Assembly: GCA_943361925.1 (NCBI GenBank)
Contig: CALRIT020000007.1
Location: 1-64,000 of the forward strand
DNA length: 64,000 nucleotides
Origin: CAISCU01 sp943361925
GTDB lineage: Bacteria > Bacteroidota > Bacteroidia > UKL13-3
Direction of reading: 5' to 3'
Shown here: positions 43,012 through 51,846 of the stretch, in pieces
How the letters are laid out: each line of letters opens with the position of its first letter
Position numbering within the stretch: position 1 is the stretch's first letter
Notes under the pieces: model-generated
What the model saw: the letters and a program-made list of their open reading frames with translations, nothing else
The model's database searches: none
Told to the model about the DNA's origin: nothing
Position numbers and translations under genes: made by a program

Positions 43012-44699
43012 TATTCAATTTTTTTGTTTTTAATTTTCTTCTCTAAACTTTCAGAATTATTACCTAATTCTTTTGATTCTTTCCACTTGATGAGAGCTTC
43101 TTCTTTTTTATCAAGCATATAAAGCACATCTCCAAGATGTTCAAGTACCTCAGCATTGTTTGGTGACATTTCTAATGAACGCTCAATGTAAATTTTGGCT
43201 TCATCATATTGTTTTTTCTGATATTGAATCCATCCATAAGTATCTTGGTATGATGCATTGTCCGGATCAAGACTCATGCTTTTTCTGCTCATGCTGTCTG
43301 CTTTTTCCAAGCGTTCCAATCTTAGTGATAGGAAGTAAGCATAATTGTTTAAAGCATATGGATTTTCAGGGTTGATTACCAAAGCTTCATCGTATGCTGA
43401 ATCACATAGTTTGTATTTTTTAGCATAATGAGCAGCATCACCTAATGTGCTTAATAGTTGTGCTTTTATTTCGTCCTCATCTGCAACTTCTACTCCCTTT
43501 AATGATGAATTTATTGCATCTTCATAATCTTTTAATTGCATGGATGATAAACTTCTGAACAAATAAGCCGGAGCATAAATTGGAAACAATTCATTTACTT
43601 TTTTACAATCGGCATTCATCAAATCAAAACGTTGCATGATTTGATCGCATTGTAAAACTTGCTCCCACGATAACAAGCCTCCATTATGTTGTTCTGTAGC
43701 TGTTAAATAATTCGTTCTTGCTTCTTCAACCTTTTTTTCCTGCATCAACAAATCACCCTTTAAAATATAGGGTGTTGGGTCGTTTGAATTGGATGCCATA
43801 AATGTATCAACCAATTGAACACAAACCTCATGATGTTTTGGTTCAAAGAAGTTTGATGGAATAGTTTGAGTGAGTATATTAAGTTTAGTTTTTATATCAA
43901 CATTACTTCTAAGACCTCTGAATAAATAAGCTAAACTTTTTGCTTTGTCATTTTTAACTCTGTAATGGTCACTAATTGCAAAGCTAGCATATCCGTTATT
44001 TGGCTCTTTTTTTAGAATTGATTCATAAATATCTAAAGCCTCTTTTTCTTTTCCTGCCGACATATACAAATCAGCTAAAGCACCTCTATATTCTTGCTTT
44101 TCAGGAAATGCGTTTATTAGTTTTTCAACCTCTTTTATTGCTTTACTAAGTTTACCTTGCTTTAAATAAATTTGTTCTTTTTGGCGAATAACTGTTTCGT
44201 TTATTCCAACAATTTTTTCGTACTGGTCAAAGGTTTTTAATGATGCTTTTGGATTTTCATCCATTAGTTGAATCATTGCCAATTCATACAAAACCTCATT
44301 ATTTTTTGTGATTTTGTAATGATTCTTTAACAGGTTTTCTGCCTTTTTATAATTTCTTGTGTACTTATAAATGTCTACCAATTGTCTGGTATACCATTCA
44401 TTTTTTGGTTCAAGTAGAACAGCTTTTTCGTTAATGATTTCCGCTTCTGCTATTTTTTTTCCTTGTAATAAAACATTGGATAATTGAAATTGAGTATTAG
44501 CATTTTCCGGATTGATTTGTAATGCCTTTTTAAAGTTCTCTTCTGCTTCAACAAAATTGTTAATCATCTTCTCGCGCATTCCTGCGAAGAAGTATTTGTC
44601 GAACTCCATTTTTTGAACCTCTGTTAATGGCTTCTTTTGTCCAAATGCAAAAGAAGACACTAACAGAAATAATACTATTCCTGTTAAGTGCTTTCTCAA
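43011..44699 (-). CDS. Tetratricopeptide repeat protein, exported
   Basis: A 562-residue protein with signal peptide (ending AFGQ) and a series of TPR motifs from about residue 35 to 540. Repeats such as FVEAEENFKKALQINPENAN, KEALDIYESILKKEPNNGYA and KKYKLCDSAYDEALVINPEN are clear. TPR arrays act as protein-docking scaffolds. It precedes the DUF4292 lipoprotein and EnvC-like gene, probably in an outer-membrane or cell-division associated operon. TAATG coupling with the next gene. Confidence 0.9.
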   Translation of the reverse strand: MRKHLTGIVLFLLVSSFAFGQKKPLTEVQKMEFDKYFFAGMREKMINNFVEAEENFKKALQINPENANTQFQLSNVLLQGKKIAEAEIINEKAVLLEPKNEWYTRQLVDIYKYTRNYKKAENLLKNHYKITKNNEVLYELAMIQLMDENPKASLKTFDQYEKIVGINETVIRQKEQIYLKQGKLSKAIKEVEKLINAFPEKQEYRGALADLYMSAGKEKEALDIYESILKKEPNNGYASFAISDHYRVKNDKAKSLAYLFRGLRSNVDIKTKLNILTQTIPSNFFEPKHHEVCVQLVDTFMASNSNDPTPYILKGDLLMQEKKVEEARTNYLTATEQHNGGLLSWEQVLQCDQIMQRFDLMNADCKKVNELFPIYAPAYLFRSLSSMQLKDYEDAINSSLKGVEVADEDEIKAQLLSTLGDAAHYAKKYKLCDSAYDEALVINPENPYALNNYAYFLSLRLERLEKADSMSRKSMSLDPDNASYQDTYGWIQYQKKQYDEAKIYIERSLEMSPNNAEVLEHLGDVLYMLDKKEEALIKWKESKELGNNSESLEKKIKNKKIE

Positions 44700-44721
44700 T
44701 GTTTTATAAATTTAATACGAA

Positions 44722-45732
44722 CTATTGTTCAGTGCTGAAATCTCCCATGCTTAAATCACGGGCTGTTCCTTTGTATTCAACGCTGCTTCCTATCATAGAA
44801 TTGTCTATGACAGCATTGCTAATTTTTGTTGATTTTTGAATGATACTATTAGAAACTACCGATTTTTCAATGCTGCTTCCATCGCCAATACTCACATTTG
44901 GACCAACAATTGCATTTTTAATACTTACATTTTTACCGATATAACATGGCTGAATGATGACAGAATTTTCTTGTTTTAAAGAATCATCAATCATCTTTTC
45001 TCCTGCATCTTGCATAAATGCCAATATTCTTGAATTGGTGTAAACAGTAGCATTTTTATTACCACAATCTAACCACTCAGTTACTTGACCCGGAACAAAC
45101 TTTGTTCCTTTGGTTTTCATATTTTCTAATCCATTAGTTAATTGATATTCACCTTTTTCTTTGATATCATTATCTAATAAATATTGTAATTCACTTCTTA
45201 AATAAGCACCGTCTTTGAAATAGTAAATTCCAATGATGGCTAAATCTGAAACAAACTGTTCAGGTTTTTCTACAAAATCTGTAATTGTATTGTTTGCATC
45301 AACTTTTACTACGCCAAACGGACGAGGATCTTCAACTTTTTGTACCCAGATAATTCCATCTTGCTCTCTGTCTAAAGTAAAATCTGCTTTGAATAAAGTA
45401 TCCGCAAATACAACCAATACATTTCCATCTAAACTTTCTTTGGCACACATAATAGCATGTGCAGTTCCTAATGGTTCATGTTGGTAATAAATACTTCCTT
45501 TAGCTCCTAATTTACCTGCAACTTCTACAAGTTGTTTTTCTACTTCTGCTCCAAATGTTGGACCAATAATATAAGCAACTTCTTCAATTTGTGTTCCGCA
45601 TACATGAGCCAAATCTTCAATTATCTTTTGAACAATTGGTTTTCCTGCAACAGGAATAAGTGGTTTTGGTACAGTTAGGGTATGTGGTCTCATACGTTTG
45701 CCCATTCCGGCCATAGGTACAATAATTCTCAT
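44722..45732 (-). CDS. Sugar nucleotidyltransferase with beta-helix domain
   Basis: A 336-residue sugar-1-phosphate nucleotidyltransferase with IVPMAGMGKRMRPHT, the KPLIPVAGKPI lysine block, and FADT as metal-binding motif. The beta-helix part (about 255-320) has I/V hexapeptides as NAIVGPNVSIGDGS and SNSIIQKST. It is a paralogue of the enzyme at 12030-13022. Its position between dUTPase and the TPR/EnvC operon is the standard Bacteroidota arrangement. Substrate cannot be assigned. Confidence 0.9.
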   Translation of the reverse strand: MRIIVPMAGMGKRMRPHTLTVPKPLIPVAGKPIVQKIIEDLAHVCGTQIEEVAYIIGPTFGAEVEKQLVEVAGKLGAKGSIYYQHEPLGTAHAIMCAKESLDGNVLVVFADTLFKADFTLDREQDGIIWVQKVEDPRPFGVVKVDANNTITDFVEKPEQFVSDLAIIGIYYFKDGAYLRSELQYLLDNDIKEKGEYQLTNGLENMKTKGTKFVPGQVTEWLDCGNKNATVYTNSRILAFMQDAGEKMIDDSLKQENSVIIQPCYIGKNVSIKNAIVGPNVSIGDGSSIEKSVVSNSIIQKSTKISNAVIDNSMIGSSVEYKGTARDLSMGDFSTEQ

Positions 45733-45822
45733 AGTATTATTTTTTATCTTTTGAAATGTGTCGGAAAATTAGTCTTTTCAGTTGATTCTTCAAGTGATTT
45801 TAAATGAACTTTACATTAATGG

Positions 45823-46257
45823 CTATTTTCCGGTACTTCCGTATCCACCTTCACCTCGGTTTGTTTCCGATAATTCAGTAGATATTTGCCATTTTATTTG
45901 TTCGTGTTTTGAAATAACCATTTGTGCAATTCTTTCGCCATCTTTTACCTCAAATGCTTCATTACCATGGTTTATAAGTAATACTTTTAGTTCTCCTCTG
46001 TAATCTGCATCAATGGTTCCCGGACTATTTAAAACAGTAATTCCATGTTTAAATGCCAACCCACTTCTTGGTCTGATTTGAGCTTCATAACCAATAGGAA
46101 GTTCAATTTTTAATCCTGTTGAAATTAGTTTTCTATCTCCCGGAACTAGAATTACCGATTCATCCAGGTTTGCTTGTAAATCCAATCCTGCTGCATGTTC
46201 TGTTTGATAAGCAGGAAGTGAATGTTTCGATTCATTTATAATTTTTACTTCTAACAT
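45823..46257 (-). CDS. dut: dUTP diphosphatase
   Basis: A 144-residue trimeric dUTPase, which hydrolyses dUTP to dUMP and pyrophosphate. All five family motifs are visible: HAAGLDLQA (motif 1), RPRSGLAFKHG (motif 2), PGTIDADYRGELKV (motif 3), DGERIAQMVI (motif 4) and RGEGGYGSTGK (C-terminal arm, motif 5). It is in the nucleotidyltransferase-dut-flippase block and adjoins the flippase stop directly (0 nt between). Confidence 0.97.
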   Translation of the reverse strand: MLEVKIINESKHSLPAYQTEHAAGLDLQANLDESVILVPGDRKLISTGLKIELPIGYEAQIRPRSGLAFKHGITVLNSPGTIDADYRGELKVLLINHGNEAFEVKDGERIAQMVISKHEQIKWQISTELSETNRGEGGYGSTGK

Positions 46258-47724
46258 TTAACGTAGATTTTGAATAGTTTTTTTCTCATGATAAAAGCCA
46301 ATCAATCCAAAAATTAAGAGAAAAGAAATTCCAATTGAATAATATAAAATTTCAGATTCCACTCTGCTTTGTATTTGAATTCCTGCGAAATATATGATGA
46401 GTGAAATAATTGAGTATTTGAAAAATTTCGATACATCATAGGGAATTGGATAGTATTTCTGACCCATTTTATAGCCAATAATCATCATGCTTAAGTAGCA
46501 GATTAATGTTGCAATCGCAGAACCCATATAACCTAAAATCGGTATAAGAATAACATTCATTACAATTGTTATGATTGCTCCTATTACCGAAATATTTGCT
46601 CCTTTGCCTGTTTGGTCAGTTATTTTATACCAAATGCTTATATTGTAATACATTCCTAAAAATATATTTGCCCAAAGTAAAATGGGGACTATGTGAATTC
46701 CTTCTCTAAAATCCTCTCCTATAAATGAATCAAACAATCGAATATTTAATGTTACCATGAGGAATATTCCTAAACAAACCAATATAAAAATGTTCATTAC
46801 ATCGGCATAAACAGTTCTTTTATCAGAGTTTTTTGAATGTGAAAAAAAGAATGGTTCAGCAGAATATTTAAATGCTTGTATGAATAGAGTAATAATGATT
46901 GATAATTTGTAATTGGCTGAATAGATACCATTCATTCTCAAGGCCAACTCTTTGTCTGGAATAAGATTGATGAGTAAAATTCTGTCAATCGTTTCATTAA
47001 TCATTCCTGCAAATCCAACCAGCATCATTGGTAATGCATATGCCAACATTTCTTTATAAAGTCCTTTTTCTGAGCTCAAACTTATTTCTCTTATTTGCGG
47101 AATCAATAATAGAAATGACAGTAAGCTGGAAGCAAGATTTGCAAAAAAGATAACTCCTATATCTAGTGGATTTTCATAAAATGGTAGAAGTGTTCCATGG
47201 TTTTCAAACCAATAAGGGCATAATAAAAGAAAATATAAATTGAGTAGAATATTAATTGCAATTCCAGCATTTTTTATGATTGCAAATCTTAGTGCTTTGT
47301 TTTGTCTTCTCAGAAGGGCGAATGGAATTGAACTAATTGCATCCAAAGCAATTATGGCTGCCACAAGTTGAATATAAAGGGCTTTTGCTCCCATTTCAGT
47401 TATATCAGATATCTGCTCTGCTAAAAGAAAAACTAAACTTGCAAAGAGAATACTTAATATTCCTACCGATTTTAATGAAGTTGAATAAACAGCGTTTTCG
47501 TGGTTTCTTTTTTCTGCAAACCTAAAAAATGCTGTTTCCATGCCATGCGTTAATAGCACGTTTAAAAAGGTTATATATGCAAAAAATCCTGATATAATAC
47601 CAAATTGTGCCTGATTAAATACCCGTGTTTGTATGGGTACAAGCAGATAATTTATAAATCTTCCAACTATTGTGCTTAGTCCGTAAATTGCAGTTTGACC
47701 AGCAAGTTTTTTAATAACACTCAA
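46258..47724 (-). CDS. Polysaccharide (oligosaccharide) flippase family protein
   Basis: A polytopic membrane protein (about 12-14 segments) of the Wzx/MurJ-like polysaccharide exporter superfamily. TTG 47724 (SVIKKLAGQTAIYGLSTIVG) is chosen because that is where this family begins. ATG 47784 would add 20 residues and overlap the divergent TPR gene region. Length is then 488. The flippase moves lipid-linked sugars across the inner membrane. It is upstream of dut and the nucleotidyltransferase, which supports a role in envelope polysaccharide assembly. Confidence 0.85.
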   Translation of the reverse strand: MSVIKKLAGQTAIYGLSTIVGRFINYLLVPIQTRVFNQAQFGIISGFFAYITFLNVLLTHGMETAFFRFAEKRNHENAVYSTSLKSVGILSILFASLVFLLAEQISDITEMGAKALYIQLVAAIIALDAISSIPFALLRRQNKALRFAIIKNAGIAINILLNLYFLLLCPYWFENHGTLLPFYENPLDIGVIFFANLASSLLSFLLLIPQIREISLSSEKGLYKEMLAYALPMMLVGFAGMINETIDRILLINLIPDKELALRMNGIYSANYKLSIIITLFIQAFKYSAEPFFFSHSKNSDKRTVYADVMNIFILVCLGIFLMVTLNIRLFDSFIGEDFREGIHIVPILLWANIFLGMYYNISIWYKITDQTGKGANISVIGAIITIVMNVILIPILGYMGSAIATLICYLSMMIIGYKMGQKYYPIPYDVSKFFKYSIISLIIYFAGIQIQSRVESEILYYSIGISFLLIFGLIGFYHEKKTIQNLR

Positions 47725-47813
47725 TGTTTTTTTCTTGCAATAAACGAAAAATTTTGCTGTCAAATATTCGTTCCTTATAAACATTGAATCTTTCGAGCTA
47801 TTTTCGTTTTTTT

Positions 47814-49646
47814 ATGATGCACAGATTTATCAAATTTATTTTCGTTTTTATTTCCTTATTCTGCTCTGGTTTTGCAGCATTTGCTCAAAAAGCAGATGAA
47901 CAACTGGCAGGACAATATTTTGCGAATGCAGAATACAGAAAAGCTGCTGATATTTATGAGAAATTGCTCAATAAAAACACTTCATCTGTTTATTTTTATG
48001 ATAATCTTTTAAGTTGCTATATCAGTTTAAAAGATGAAGATGCTGCGGTAAAATTAACTAAAAAGCAAAGCAAACGATTTGAATCAAACTATGCTTACAA
48101 GGTTGATTTACCTTATGTTTACAAGGTTTTTGGTAAACAACAAAAGGCAGAAGATTATCAAAAAGAACTAATTAAAAATGTACCACTCTCTCCTGTTGGA
48201 ATACTTGATTTATCATTGGGTTTTCAAAAACGTAATGAAAAGTTATTGGCAGTTGAAGCTTTGCTAAAGGGACGTGAAGTTCTCAAAACAGCTTTGTTAT
48301 TTTCTGCTGAATTGGGTGGTTTATATGCTGATTTAGGTAAAACAAAGGAAACTGTTGAGGAATACCTAAATGTACTTTTAATTGATGATACTCAGGATGA
48401 GGAAATTCAAGGCTTATTACAGAACTATCTTAAATCGGCTGCAGATTATGAAATCTGTAAAATGGCCCTGATTAAAAGAAATAAGCTTTATTCTGATAAG
48501 GAAGTATTTCAGGAAATGCTGATTTGGCTTTATGTACAAAAAAATGATTATCAATCGGCCATTCCTTTTGTGAAAAATCTTGATAAACGCAATAGGGAAG
48601 AGGGCAGGAGGTTAATGGATTTGGGTTATGTGGCAATGGCTAATAAAAGATATGATGCTGCAATCTCTGTTTTCAAACAGGTTGAATTATTGGGTACTGA
48701 TAAACCCTATTTTCATTTGGCTAAACAAACCGGACTCGAATCACGAGCAAAGAAATTACTGTCAGGTGATTTTAAACAAGAAGATTTATTAATTCTTGAA
48801 TCTGAGTATAAAGCTATTTTATTAAATACAGGTAGGAGTGAGATGAGTGCAAGTACAATCAGAGATTTGGCGCAGTTACAGGCTTATTATTTGAATGATA
48901 TTAAATCAGCAATTGGAAATTATCAGGAGATATTAGCAATGGGTCGTTTAGATAGAAGATTTCTAGCTAATTGTAAGATGGAATTGGGCGATATTTATAT
49001 AATTAATGGTGAGGTTTGGGAAGCTCTTTTATTATATGGACAGGTAGATAAAGATTTTTTAGAGGATCCATTGGGACAGGAAGCAAAGTATAGAAATGCC
49101 AGATTGAGTTATTTATTGGGTGAATTTGATTGGGCTAAGGCTCAGTTAGATGTACTTAAAACAGCTACAACTCAACTGATAGCAAATAATGCGATGGAAT
49201 TATCATTGCTTATACAAGAGAATACTATAGATAGTAATGATGTTCCACTTCAGCTTTTTAGTAAGGCAGATTTATTGCTTTTACAAAATCAATATGCTAA
49301 AGCCAAATCCATTTTAGATAGTATCAATATTGTCTATCCAAAACATGCGCTTATTGATGATATTTTAATGAAATACGCTGAAATTGCCTCGAAGGAAAGA
49401 AAGTATATAGAGGCAAGTGTATTTTATGAGAAGTTAATAAAGGATTATGGGGCAGATATTTTAGCTGATAATGCTGTTTGGCAATTAGCAAATTTGAACG
49501 AGTTTAAACTGGGAGATAAAGAAAAAGCCAAACAAATGTATGAGAAGTTATTATTGGAATATGGTGGTAGTTTCTTTGTTCCTGATGCAAGGGCTCGTTT
49601 CAGGGTTTTAAGAGGTGATATGTTAAATGTAGAATCTGATAATTAA
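47814..49646 (+). CDS. Tetratricopeptide repeat protein, exported
   Basis: A protein of about 611 residues from ATG 47814 (next possible ATG 47817), with a signal peptide ending AFAQ. The TTG at 47784 would collide with the divergent flippase gene. TPR-like helices span the rest: AEYRKAADIYEKLLNKNTSS, KRYDAAISVFKQVE, and near the end KYIEASVFYEKLIKDYGADI and KEKAKQMYEKLLLEYG. The arrangement resembles outer-membrane gliding- or assembly-linked TPR proteins. It is followed after 4 nt by the DUF4286 gene. Confidence 0.85.
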   Translation: MMHRFIKFIFVFISLFCSGFAAFAQKADEQLAGQYFANAEYRKAADIYEKLLNKNTSSVYFYDNLLSCYISLKDEDAAVKLTKKQSKRFESNYAYKVDLPYVYKVFGKQQKAEDYQKELIKNVPLSPVGILDLSLGFQKRNEKLLAVEALLKGREVLKTALLFSAELGGLYADLGKTKETVEEYLNVLLIDDTQDEEIQGLLQNYLKSAADYEICKMALIKRNKLYSDKEVFQEMLIWLYVQKNDYQSAIPFVKNLDKRNREEGRRLMDLGYVAMANKRYDAAISVFKQVELLGTDKPYFHLAKQTGLESRAKKLLSGDFKQEDLLILESEYKAILLNTGRSEMSASTIRDLAQLQAYYLNDIKSAIGNYQEILAMGRLDRRFLANCKMELGDIYIINGEVWEALLLYGQVDKDFLEDPLGQEAKYRNARLSYLLGEFDWAKAQLDVLKTATTQLIANNAMELSLLIQENTIDSNDVPLQLFSKADLLLLQNQYAKAKSILDSINIVYPKHALIDDILMKYAEIASKERKYIEASVFYEKLIKDYGADILADNAVWQLANLNEFKLGDKEKAKQMYEKLLLEYGGSFFVPDARARFRVLRGDMLNVESDN

Positions 49647-49650
49647 AAAT

Positions 49651-49956
49651 ATGATTATTTATAATGTAACCGTGAATGTTGAAGAAAGCATTCATTTAGA
49701 TTGGCTTAACTGGATGATAACTGTTCATATTCCTGAAGTTATGGCTACCGGTATGTTTGTTAAACATAAAATGTTAAAGCTTATATCCAAACAAGAAGAT
49801 GAGTTAGGAGAAACATATGCAATACAGTATTATGCTGAAAACATTGATAAGTATTTTGAGTACCAAAATAATTATGCTCCTGAATTGAGGCAGAAAACAC
49901 TTGAATTATATGGTGAAAAAGTGCTAGCATTTCGTACATTAATGGAAGAAATGTAA
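49651..49956 (+). CDS. DUF4286 family protein
   Basis: A 101-residue soluble ferredoxin-like fold protein of the DUF4286 family: MIIYNVTVNVEESIHLDWLN, then WMITVHIPEVMATGMF and the YAIQYYAENIDKYFEYQ block. Function is unknown; it is very often found next to TPR and dimethyladenosine transferase genes in Bacteroidota. It is 4 nt downstream of the TPR protein gene, so both are cotranscribed, and a palindrome and terminator-like hairpin follow. Confidence 0.85.
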   Translation: MIIYNVTVNVEESIHLDWLNWMITVHIPEVMATGMFVKHKMLKLISKQEDELGETYAIQYYAENIDKYFEYQNNYAPELRQKTLELYGEKVLAFRTLMEEM

Positions 49957-49979
49957 TCGCAGCTCGCATAGATATACCG

Positions 49980-49991
49980 CTATTCGAATAG
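49980..49991. repeat. 12-base perfect palindrome CTATTCGAATAG
   Basis: A perfect 12-bp palindrome 23 nt after the DUF4286 stop. It could be an operator or a short self-pairing element; no similar copy was noticed elsewhere in the window. Function is unknown. Confidence 0.4.
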
Positions 49992-50028
49992 TTTTTGTGT
50001 ATTTTGACACTTCCTTTTGCCGCCAATT

Positions 50029-50076
50029 AAATAAAAAAAGCAGCCGTTTAAACATAAACTGATGCTTTTTTTATTT
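50029..50076. terminator. Bidirectional terminator-like hairpin
   Basis: A-rich left arm AAATAAAAAAAGCA and T-rich right arm TGCTTTTTTTATTT pair exactly, around a loop of 20 bases with internal GTTTAAAC. The T run at 50066-50072 suits transcripts from the left, and the A run suits the reverse direction. It ends the TPR-DUF4286 unit. Confidence 0.7.
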
Positions 50077-50147
50077 TTAAAACCCTATTAATCAGCATAA
50101 TATAAAAGAACCGCCACTCGCATAGAAAAAACAGCAAATAAAATAAG

Positions 50148-50155
50148 TATATTTG
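50148..50155 (+). promoter_or_regulatory. Candidate -7 box of the three-gene cassette
   Basis: TATATTTG matches TAnnTTTG exactly, 38 nt before the ATG at 50194. The -33 position lacks a clear TTTG, so this is a weak call. Confidence 0.35.
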
Positions 50156-50193
50156 ATTCAACAAAAAAGGTCAAATAAACTAATTGCTGAACT

Positions 50194-50466
50194 ATGAAAA
50201 CAATTTATACTTTATCTTCTGAAAGAATGTTGGATGATTCCACAGTATCTTTAAAAACACGTATTGGTCTACAAGTTTCAAAAGGTGGCAAGGAAATCAT
50301 GGATTTTGCCAAATACCTTTACTTAGTTTCAGTAATGGTATTACTATTAGGTGCAGTTATTGAATTGAAACATATTTTTCAAGTTGATATTTTCCCTGGT
50401 ATCGATACTCCTTTTGATAACGCATATTATGCAGGCAAGGAGCAAATGGGTGGTCAAGTTTTATAA
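50194..50466 (+). CDS. Small single-span membrane protein, first of a cassette
   Basis: A 90-residue protein: a charged N-terminus, one membrane helix (about 41-57) and then the segment ELKHIFQVDIFPGIDTPFDN, which is matched by the protein at 51570. The shared pattern is ExKHI, two to three residues, D..P, D.P.DNAY, K-E-x-x-G. I do not recognise the family. ATG 50194 follows the candidate promoter. The next gene begins 19 nt downstream. Confidence 0.55.
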   Translation: MKTIYTLSSERMLDDSTVSLKTRIGLQVSKGGKEIMDFAKYLYLVSVMVLLLGAVIELKHIFQVDIFPGIDTPFDNAYYAGKEQMGGQVL

Positions 50467-50485
50467 TCTTTAAATATTTATCAAA

Positions 50486-51562
50486 ATGCAAACATTAGTA
50501 GCCTATTTATTAGAAATGTCTTTCACCCTTCTTGTTCTTAGTCTTGGATTTTTTCTGCTAAAAACTAGATTTAATGCTAATTTATCTGAAGCTGGTTCAA
50601 CATCACAGATGTCTGAAAATTCAGATAAAAATTCGTTTGGTTTAGTGTTTATGGGACCAATTTCTGAAAAAGAATTATTTGCCCGACTTCAAGAAGCAAA
50701 TCATTTAATAGCCAAAGGTGCTGAATTATTCTTTTTTATTGATCAACCTTTTGTTTTCAAAAATCAAATTGAAGGTGTTCATATAATTTTACCTGGCGAA
50801 CATTATCAAAAAGCACAAAATTTATTGTCTTTGTGTGCTCGTCATGCTACAAAAAAACCTGAATTCTTGGTTCTTTTAAATCCAAAACTCAGTTTTACAG
50901 AACAATTATGGCTTGCTGTTGAAGAACATTTAAATGCTGGGTATGATTTCTTTGAACTTCAAGCAGTTAATCCATTTTTGATGGATGAGTTTGAAAGTGA
51001 GAAAAAAGAAAAATTCAGTAATTTTATCCATTTATTTTATTCAAAATTTATAAAAAATACTGATTCTTTGGCCCATCATACGATTGTAATTAATAGCAAT
51101 TTGTATGACCAAATTCCAGGCAAGGTACTCAATCACTTAAATTCAAAATTTCTTCCTTCAGAAGAATTGGTTTTTGAAGTTGGTTCGTCAAATCAAAATT
51201 CTGAAACCCTTCATATTGATTTAGAAAGGTATTTTAAGCCAAATTTCAAATTAGCTTATGGTCAGTTTTTGATTCAGCTTAATTGGTCAATTTTTCTAAG
51301 CTCACTCACTAATACTATTGTATCAAAATTCTCTAATGTTTTGTTTAGAAGTATGGGAATTGCAATTCTGGTTTTTGCTTTGAGTTTAACTTATGTAGAT
51401 CAATTGTTTTTTGCTAAACCTACTGTTTTTTACTATTTAACCTGGACTTCAATTTTTGCTTATAGCTTTATTTTATTGGCAAATGGATTTAAAAATGGAA
51501 GCAGAACTGTTGTAGCGAGTTTCCCTTTTAAAAGAGTTGTAAAACCTAGCGCATTTAACTAA
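50486..51562 (+). CDS. Glycosyltransferase-2-like membrane protein lacking the DxD motif
   Basis: A 358-residue protein with an N-terminal membrane helix (about 6-25), a soluble alpha/beta region (about 45-260) and three C-terminal hydrophobic segments (about 265-345). The layout, with helix HLIAKGAELFFFID, KKPEFLVLLNPKLSF, and RYFKPNFKLAYGQFLIQLNW in front of the membrane part, resembles family-2 glycosyltransferases. Where DxD is expected it has NPK, so the catalytic site appears degraded. It is flanked by two paralogous small proteins. Function unknown. Confidence 0.55.
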   Translation: MQTLVAYLLEMSFTLLVLSLGFFLLKTRFNANLSEAGSTSQMSENSDKNSFGLVFMGPISEKELFARLQEANHLIAKGAELFFFIDQPFVFKNQIEGVHIILPGEHYQKAQNLLSLCARHATKKPEFLVLLNPKLSFTEQLWLAVEEHLNAGYDFFELQAVNPFLMDEFESEKKEKFSNFIHLFYSKFIKNTDSLAHHTIVINSNLYDQIPGKVLNHLNSKFLPSEELVFEVGSSNQNSETLHIDLERYFKPNFKLAYGQFLIQLNWSIFLSSLTNTIVSKFSNVLFRSMGIAILVFALSLTYVDQLFFAKPTVFYYLTWTSIFAYSFILLANGFKNGSRTVVASFPFKRVVKPSAFN

Positions 51563-51569
51563 AAGTACG

Positions 51570-51818
51570 ATGAAAATTAGAAGTTTAGCGATTATGACAA
51601 ATCTAGAAAGATCAAATTTTAAAGCTTTATTGGCTTTTAATGCTGGCGTTCTTCCGGCTGAAAAACGCAGGTTTTATGGAATTTTATTGGTTATTGGAGT
51701 TTTACTCTGTATTGCAGTAATAGAAGTCAAACACATTTATGTGATTGATCTATACCCTCAATATGATTTTAAAATTGATAATGCTTATTTCCTTTTAAAG
51801 GAAAAGTTGGGCTTATAA
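51570..51818 (+). CDS. Small single-span membrane protein, paralogue of the 50194 gene
   Basis: An 82-residue protein with one membrane helix (about 35-52) followed by EVKHIYVIDLYPQYDFKID and NAYFLLKEKLG, the same pattern as the 90-residue protein at 50194. The N-terminal 30 residues are unrelated and more basic. It starts 7 nt after the glycosyltransferase-like gene. An internal ATG (51594) is a possible later start. Probably works with its neighbours. Confidence 0.55.
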   Translation: MKIRSLAIMTNLERSNFKALLAFNAGVLPAEKRRFYGILLVIGVLLCIAVIEVKHIYVIDLYPQYDFKIDNAYFLLKEKLGL

Positions 51819-51846
51819 AATTGCCAAACGGTTTAGAAATTTAGGC

